Shown: positions 5,428 to 7,842 of the stretch, in pieces
Numbering within the stretch: position 1 is the stretch's first letter
How the letters are laid out: every line of letters begins with the position of its first letter
Assembly (NCBI GenBank): GCA_023417735.1
Contig: JAEZEK010000304.1
Span: forward strand, 1 to 7,842
Direction: 5' to 3'
DNA: 7,842 bases
Source: Pseudomonadota bacterium
GTDB taxonomy: Bacteria; Pseudomonadota; Alphaproteobacteria; Rhizobiales; Afifellaceae
The notes under the pieces: generated by a model
What the model was told of the DNA's origin: nothing
The model's database searches: none
The model's input: only the letters and a program-made list of their open reading frames with translations
Translations under genes and position numbers: made by a program

Positions 5428-6522
5428 TCACACCTTCAGGATGCTGCCGAACCACGGCTTCTGGCTGACGGCCGCCCAGCGGTCGTGCTTAGCCTTGAAG
5501 GCCATGTAGGAGTCGTGGACCTTCTGCACGAGCGGATCGGCCGCCGCGTGGGTGGCGAGCGTGTCGGCGGTCGCCTCGCGCAGCCGGTCGACGACTTCGG
5601 CCGGCAGCTCGGCGGCCTTAACGCCATGGTTCTCGACGAGATCGACGAGCGCCTCGCCGTTCACGGCCTCCGACCAGGCCACGCTTTCCAGCACGGCGGC
5701 CATCGCGGCGGAGCGCACGATCGCCTTGAGATCGTCGGGGAGCGCGTCCCAGGCCGGCTTGGAGATGACCAGCTCACCGGTTGTCGCCGGTTCGTGCCAG
5801 CCGGTCGTGTAGTAGTTCTTCGCCGCCGTCTGCAGCCCGAGGCGCCGGTCCTGGTAGGGGCCGACGAATTCGGCCGCGTCGATCACGCCGCGTTCCAGCG
5901 CCGGGAAGATCTCGCCGCCGGGCAGGAGCCGGACGTCCACGCCGAGCGTCTGGTAGACCTGCCCCGCCAGGCCGGGGATGCGCATGCGCAGGCCGTTGAA
6001 GTCCGCGACGCCCTCGACCGGCTCGCGGAACCAGCCGGTCATCTGGATGCCGGTGTTGTTCAGCGGGAAGGCGACGACGCCGAACGGCTCGTAGACCTCC
6101 TGCCAGAGATCGAGCCCGCCGCCGTGATAGAGCCAGGCCATGTGGCCGAGGAAGCTCATGCCGAACGGCACGGTGGTGAAGTACTGCGCGGCGAAGCTCT
6201 TGCCCGACCAGAAATAGGAGTTGGCGGCATTGGTCTCGACCGTGCCGGCCGCGACGGCGTCGAAGCCCTCGAGCGCCGGGATGAGCTCGCCGGCCGCGAA
6301 ATGCTGGAACTTCAGCCGGCCGCCCGACATCGCCTCGACCTTCTCGATGAAGTCGGTCGGGCTGCCCGGCCCGACCACGTAGAAGGGCGCGTTCGGGCCG
6401 TAGGCGTTGGTCATGCGCCAGGTGAAGCTCTCCTGGGCGCGGGCGACCGCCGGGGCGGCGAGCGTCGCGCCCGAGGCGGCGGCGGCCGTCATTCCGGTCC
6501 GCAGGAACGTGCGTCTGTCCAT
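5428..6522 (-). CDS. dctP: TRAP transporter solute-binding protein (DctP/TakP-like), Tat-exported
   Basis: A 364-aa periplasmic binding protein that captures the substrate and delivers it to the membrane subunits. Residues 1-30 are a Tat signal: MDRRTFLRTG, then an Ala-rich hydrophobic stretch and a cleavage site near AVARAQ. The mature part has FAAGELIPALEGFDAV (75-90), GLRMRIPGLAG with the family arginine at 181, LLPGGEIFPALERGVIDAAEF (199-219) and GPYQDRRLGL followed by YYTTGWHEPA (237-246). These match the TakP-like (2-oxo acid, sodium-assisted) branch. In relatives I recall Glu-Trp at the position that is Glu218-Phe219 here. The ATG at 6522 has AGAGGG at proper spacing; an upstream in-frame ATG at 6786 overlaps the rhodanese gene and would hide the Tat signal. 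A pyruvate-like 2-oxo acid is a plausible ligand but not proven. Confidence 0.93.
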   Translation of the reverse strand: MDRRTFLRTGMTAAAASGATLAAPAVARAQESFTWRMTNAYGPNAPFYVVGPGSPTDFIEKVEAMSGGRLKFQHFAAGELIPALEGFDAVAAGTVETNAANSYFWSGKSFAAQYFTTVPFGMSFLGHMAWLYHGGGLDLWQEVYEPFGVVAFPLNNTGIQMTGWFREPVEGVADFNGLRMRIPGLAGQVYQTLGVDVRLLPGGEIFPALERGVIDAAEFVGPYQDRRLGLQTAAKNYYTTGWHEPATTGELVISKPAWDALPDDLKAIVRSAAMAAVLESVAWSEAVNGEALVDLVENHGVKAAELPAEVVDRLREATADTLATHAAADPLVQKVHDSYMAFKAKHDRWAAVSQKPWFGSILKV

Positions 6523-6573
6523 GAAAATCCCTCTCGAGCGATGGCGTGGCCTGAGCGGCCGTCGGGCGAGGGG

Positions 6574-6590
6574 TTCCAAGAAGCGTGCCA
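6574..6590 (-). promoter_or_regulatory. Candidate sigma-54 promoter of the TRAP operon
   Basis: On the minus strand the sequence is TGGCACG-cttc-TTGGAA. The -24 block and the 4-nt spacing match the TGGCACG-N4-TTGC consensus exactly, and only the last base of the -12 block differs (G for C). Transcription would start near 6564, leaving a leader of about 40 nt before the binding-protein ATG. Organic-acid uptake genes are often sigma-54 dependent in rhizobia (the DctB/DctD case), so the placement makes sense. The deviation at the normally conserved GC of -12 lowers confidence. Confidence 0.45.
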
Positions 6591-6604
6591 GCATGGCCGC
6601 GGCG

Positions 6605-6623
6605 CGTGGCGCTGCCTGCCACG
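6605..6623. repeat. Inverted repeat CGTGGC-N7-GCCACG
   Basis: A perfect 6-bp inverted repeat with a 7-nt spacer, 15-33 bp upstream of the -24 element. It could be an operator or a chance GC-rich repeat; no T-tract follows on either strand, so it is not an intrinsic terminator. Confidence 0.28.
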
Positions 6624-6675
6624 GCGCGACGAGGCGGTGCCTGCGAGGGCAAAGGGTCGAGCAGCGCGGGACGGT

Positions 6676-6690
6676 GCCCAAGCTTTGGGC
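6676..6690. promoter_or_regulatory. Palindrome GCCCAA-GCT-TTGGGC upstream of the TRAP operon
   Basis: A perfect 6-bp inverted repeat with a 3-nt spacer, 25 bp past the rhodanese stop codon and about 86 bp upstream of the sigma-54-like element. No T-tract follows on the minus strand, so a terminator for the rhodanese gene is unlikely. The distance is typical for the enhancer site of a sigma-54 activator, although a site for another regulator of the operon would look the same. Confidence 0.35.
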
Positions 6691-6715
6691 AATCGATGCC
6701 CGGTGCGCGCGGCGG

Positions 6716-7117
6716 CTACTTCCGCTCGGGCATCGGCTCGACCGGGCCGCCGGCCTGGCGCCAGGCGGAGAGGCCGCCGCCGACATGCGCCACGTTCGGC
6801 AGGCCCATGTCCTGCGCCGCCTTGGCGGCGAGCGCCGAGCGCCAGCCGCTCGCGCAGTAGAAGAGGAAGCGCTTCGGCTCGGCGAAGACCGGCTTGTGGT
6901 AGGGGCTCTCCGGGTCGATCCAGAACTCCAGCATGCCGCGCGGGCAGTGGAAGGCGCCCGGGATGCGCCCGTCGCGCTCGAGCTCGCGCGGGTCGCGCAG
7001 ATCCACGAACAGGATCTGCTCGTCCTCGGCCGCGTGCATCGGCACAGCCATGACGGCCGGGATCGTCTCGATCGCGGCGTTCGCCTCCTCCAGCAGCTGC
7101 TTGTAACCCTTCCTCAT
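6716..7117 (-). CDS. Rhodanese-like domain protein, 133 aa
   Basis: A single rhodanese domain covers nearly the whole protein. LFVDLRDPRELERDGRIPGAF (36-56) is the conserved entry motif, and FYCASGWRSALAAKAAQDMG (86-105) holds the active-site loop with the persulfide-forming Cys88. GLPNVAHVGGGLSAW (105-119) is the usual C-terminal signature. It probably acts as a cytoplasmic sulfurtransferase or sulfane-sulfur carrier; no signal peptide is seen. I prefer the ATG at 7117 to the one at 7126 because the GGGGAGG upstream lies only 1 nt from the latter but about 10 nt from the former. It is divergent from the RHH regulator and lies 193 bp upstream of the TRAP operon in the same direction, so read-through into that operon is possible. 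Confidence 0.9.
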   Translation of the reverse strand: MRKGYKQLLEEANAAIETIPAVMAVPMHAAEDEQILFVDLRDPRELERDGRIPGAFHCPRGMLEFWIDPESPYHKPVFAEPKRFLFYCASGWRSALAAKAAQDMGLPNVAHVGGGLSAWRQAGGPVEPMPERK

Positions 7118-7198
7118 CGCTCGCATGCCTCCCCGGCAACGTTGCCTCGCCTGGACCGTAGCAGCGGGGTGGGGGGCGGGAAATGCCGTTCTCTGCCA

Positions 7199-7226
7199 TT
7201 GACGGCGTGCTCCGCCATCCCATATC
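7199..7226 (+). promoter_or_regulatory. Candidate sigma-70-type promoter of the RHH gene
   Basis: TTGACG (7199-7204) with CATATC (7221-7226) at 16-bp spacing gives a plausible housekeeping promoter; the rhizobial consensus is CTTGAC-N17-CTATAT. Transcription would start near 7233, leaving a 15-nt leader. The -10 region lies inside the CCATCCC repeat array. Confidence 0.42.
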
Positions 7227-7241
7227 CATCCCGCTGGATGG
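7215..7241. promoter_or_regulatory. CCATCC repeat array, candidate RHH operator
   Basis: CCATCCC (7215-7221), ATAT, CCATCCC (7226-7232) form a direct repeat with an 11-bp period. GGATGG (7236-7241) adds an inverted copy of the same half-site after CGCT. RHH repressors typically bind such short, helically phased half-sites upstream of their own genes. The right-hand arms can also fold as CCATCC-CGCT-GGATGG immediately before the start codon, which may hold the weak ribosome binding site in the RNA. Confidence 0.48.
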
Positions 7242-7247
7242 TGAAAG

Positions 7248-7664
7248 ATGGACAGGCTTCGGCAACTCAGGGCGAAGGCAGGCGACACCGAGAAGATCAC
7301 GATCAATCTCGGCTACGTGGATCTCGGGCACATCGACCTGATGGTGCAGGAGGGCTTCTATTCCAACCGGACGGATTTCATCCGGACCGCGATCCGCAAC
7401 CAGCTCGCGGCTCATTCCGAGGTGATCAGCACCTCGGCCATCCGAAAGACGCTCGACCTCGGCCTCCGCCATTTCGGCCGGAGCGACCTGGAGGCGGCCA
7501 AGAAGAAGGGCGAGAGGCTGAGGATCCAGGTCCTCGGCCTCGCCGTGATCGGCGACGACGTCACGCCGGCGCTCGCGGAGGAGACGATCGAATCGATCAC
7601 CGTCTTCGGGGCGCTGCACGCGAGCCGCGAAGTCAGGGCGGCATTGGCCGGCCGGATCCATTGA
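7248..7664 (+). CDS. CopG/RHH-family transcriptional regulator, 138 aa
   Basis: The N-terminal part has the ribbon-helix-helix pattern: a polar beta strand EKITINLG (15-22), helix A about residues 25-36 (DLGHIDLMVQEG), a turn FYSNRTDF (37-44), and helix B about 42-55 (DFIRTAIRNQLAAH). Such proteins bind DNA as dimers through the strand. The remaining 80 residues form an extension with a Lys-rich helix (EAAKKKGERL, 82-91) and a beta-rich tail (IQVLGLAVIGDD, ITVFGALHASREVRAAL), longer than the minimal RHH fold of 45-70 residues. The start ATG is preceded by GGTGAAAG, a weak ribosome binding site. It lies 22 bp upstream of the putative PHB depolymerase gene, so it may control it. Family confidence is good; the target is inferred. 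Confidence 0.85.
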   Translation: MDRLRQLRAKAGDTEKITINLGYVDLGHIDLMVQEGFYSNRTDFIRTAIRNQLAAHSEVISTSAIRKTLDLGLRHFGRSDLEAAKKKGERLRIQVLGLAVIGDDVTPALAEETIESITVFGALHASREVRAALAGRIH

Positions 7665-7686
7665 CGCCGTGCTGAAGGAAATTTTC

Positions 7687-7842
7687 ATGTCGGAACGTTT
7701 CGGGGCCGCAATGCGCAAGGCGGCGCGCCTGACCGGCGCGCGCAAGCTCCTGGAGGCGACGGAGGTCATCCAGCAGGCGCTCGGCGTGCGCGGCGAGCCG
7801 CAAACGGCTGCGCGTCGAGATGGTGCCGGGGCCGGCGAGCCG
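7687..7842 (+). CDS. Probable PHB depolymerase-family esterase, N-terminal fragment
   Basis: The frame starts at an ATG preceded by AAGGA about 6 nt upstream and stays open for 52 codons to the window edge, so the gene is cut off. The segment MSERFGAAMRKAARLTGARK, followed by LLEATEVIQQALG, resembles the N-terminus of rhizobial PHB depolymerase-family esterases (LpqC/PhaZ-like), which begin with a short helix of the 'AMR.AT.LTRAG...EAT..IQ.AL' type before the alpha/beta-hydrolase domain. The catalytic domain is not in the window, so this call rests only on that leader and on the RHH neighbour 22 bp upstream. Gene presence is firm, identity moderate. Confidence 0.58.
   Translation, partial: MSERFGAAMRKAARLTGARKLLEATEVIQQALGVRGEPQTAARRDGAGAGEP

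Noticed and set aside
6676..6690. Palindrome as the rhodanese gene's terminator
   Set aside because: No run of T follows on the minus strand, and the stem is only 6 bp.
5311..7053. 580-codon plus-strand frame opposite the binding protein and rhodanese genes
   Set aside because: It is antisense to genes with full motifs and has no family resemblance.
1..7842. Defence system, prophage or mobile element
   Set aside because: No transposase, integrase, terminal repeats, CRISPR repeats, toxin-antitoxin partner or known defence domains; the RHH gene is followed by an enzyme-like gene, not a toxin.

Overview
The window is GC-rich alphaproteobacterial DNA, most likely from a Hyphomicrobiales (Rhizobiales) relative. 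This rests on the codon style, a Tat-exported TRAP solute-binding protein, rhizobial-type small hypothetical proteins, an intergenic RNA with the hallmarks of the alpha-r8 (MmgR) sRNA family, and a ribbon-helix-helix regulator directly in front of what looks like a polyhydroxybutyrate (PHB) depolymerase. No mobile element, CRISPR array, tRNA or rRNA was seen.

Layout. Positions 14-511 (minus) hold two small uncharacterised proteins in a probable operon. Positions 512-855 are non-coding on present evidence, except for a compact plus-strand sRNA at about 744-820. That sRNA carries the single-stranded motif TTTCCTCCCT and ends in a GCAA-capped intrinsic terminator. Positions 856-2646 (minus) encode a full-length fused ABC exporter half-transporter. 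It is divergent, across 176 bp, from a metallo-beta-lactamase-fold hydrolase of the lactonase-like type (2823-3575, plus). That gene converges, with only 9 bp between the stop codons, on a TRAP transporter operon read on the minus strand: solute-binding protein 6522-5428, small permease 5381-4911, large permease 4910-3585. A rhodanese-domain protein (7117-6716, minus) lies upstream of the TRAP operon and is divergent from a CopG/RHH-type regulator (7248-7664, plus). The regulator is followed 22 bp later by the first 52 codons of the putative PHB depolymerase, cut by the window edge.

How the parts may work together. The TRAP genes form one uptake system, probably for a 2-oxo acid or similar organic anion. 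A good sigma-54-like -24/-12 element lies just upstream of it, with inverted repeats further upstream in positions suitable for an activator. The other theme is carbon storage. MmgR is known in Sinorhizobium meliloti as a negative regulator of PHB accumulation. The sRNA here has a perfect CTGC-N3-GCAG sequence, the published PhaR-type operator pattern, 30-40 bp upstream. At the other end of the window the RHH gene is preceded by an 11-bp-period CCATCCC repeat array overlapping its putative promoter, which suggests autoregulation of an RHH-depolymerase unit. These regulatory readings are inferences from sequence pattern and need experimental or comparative confirmation.
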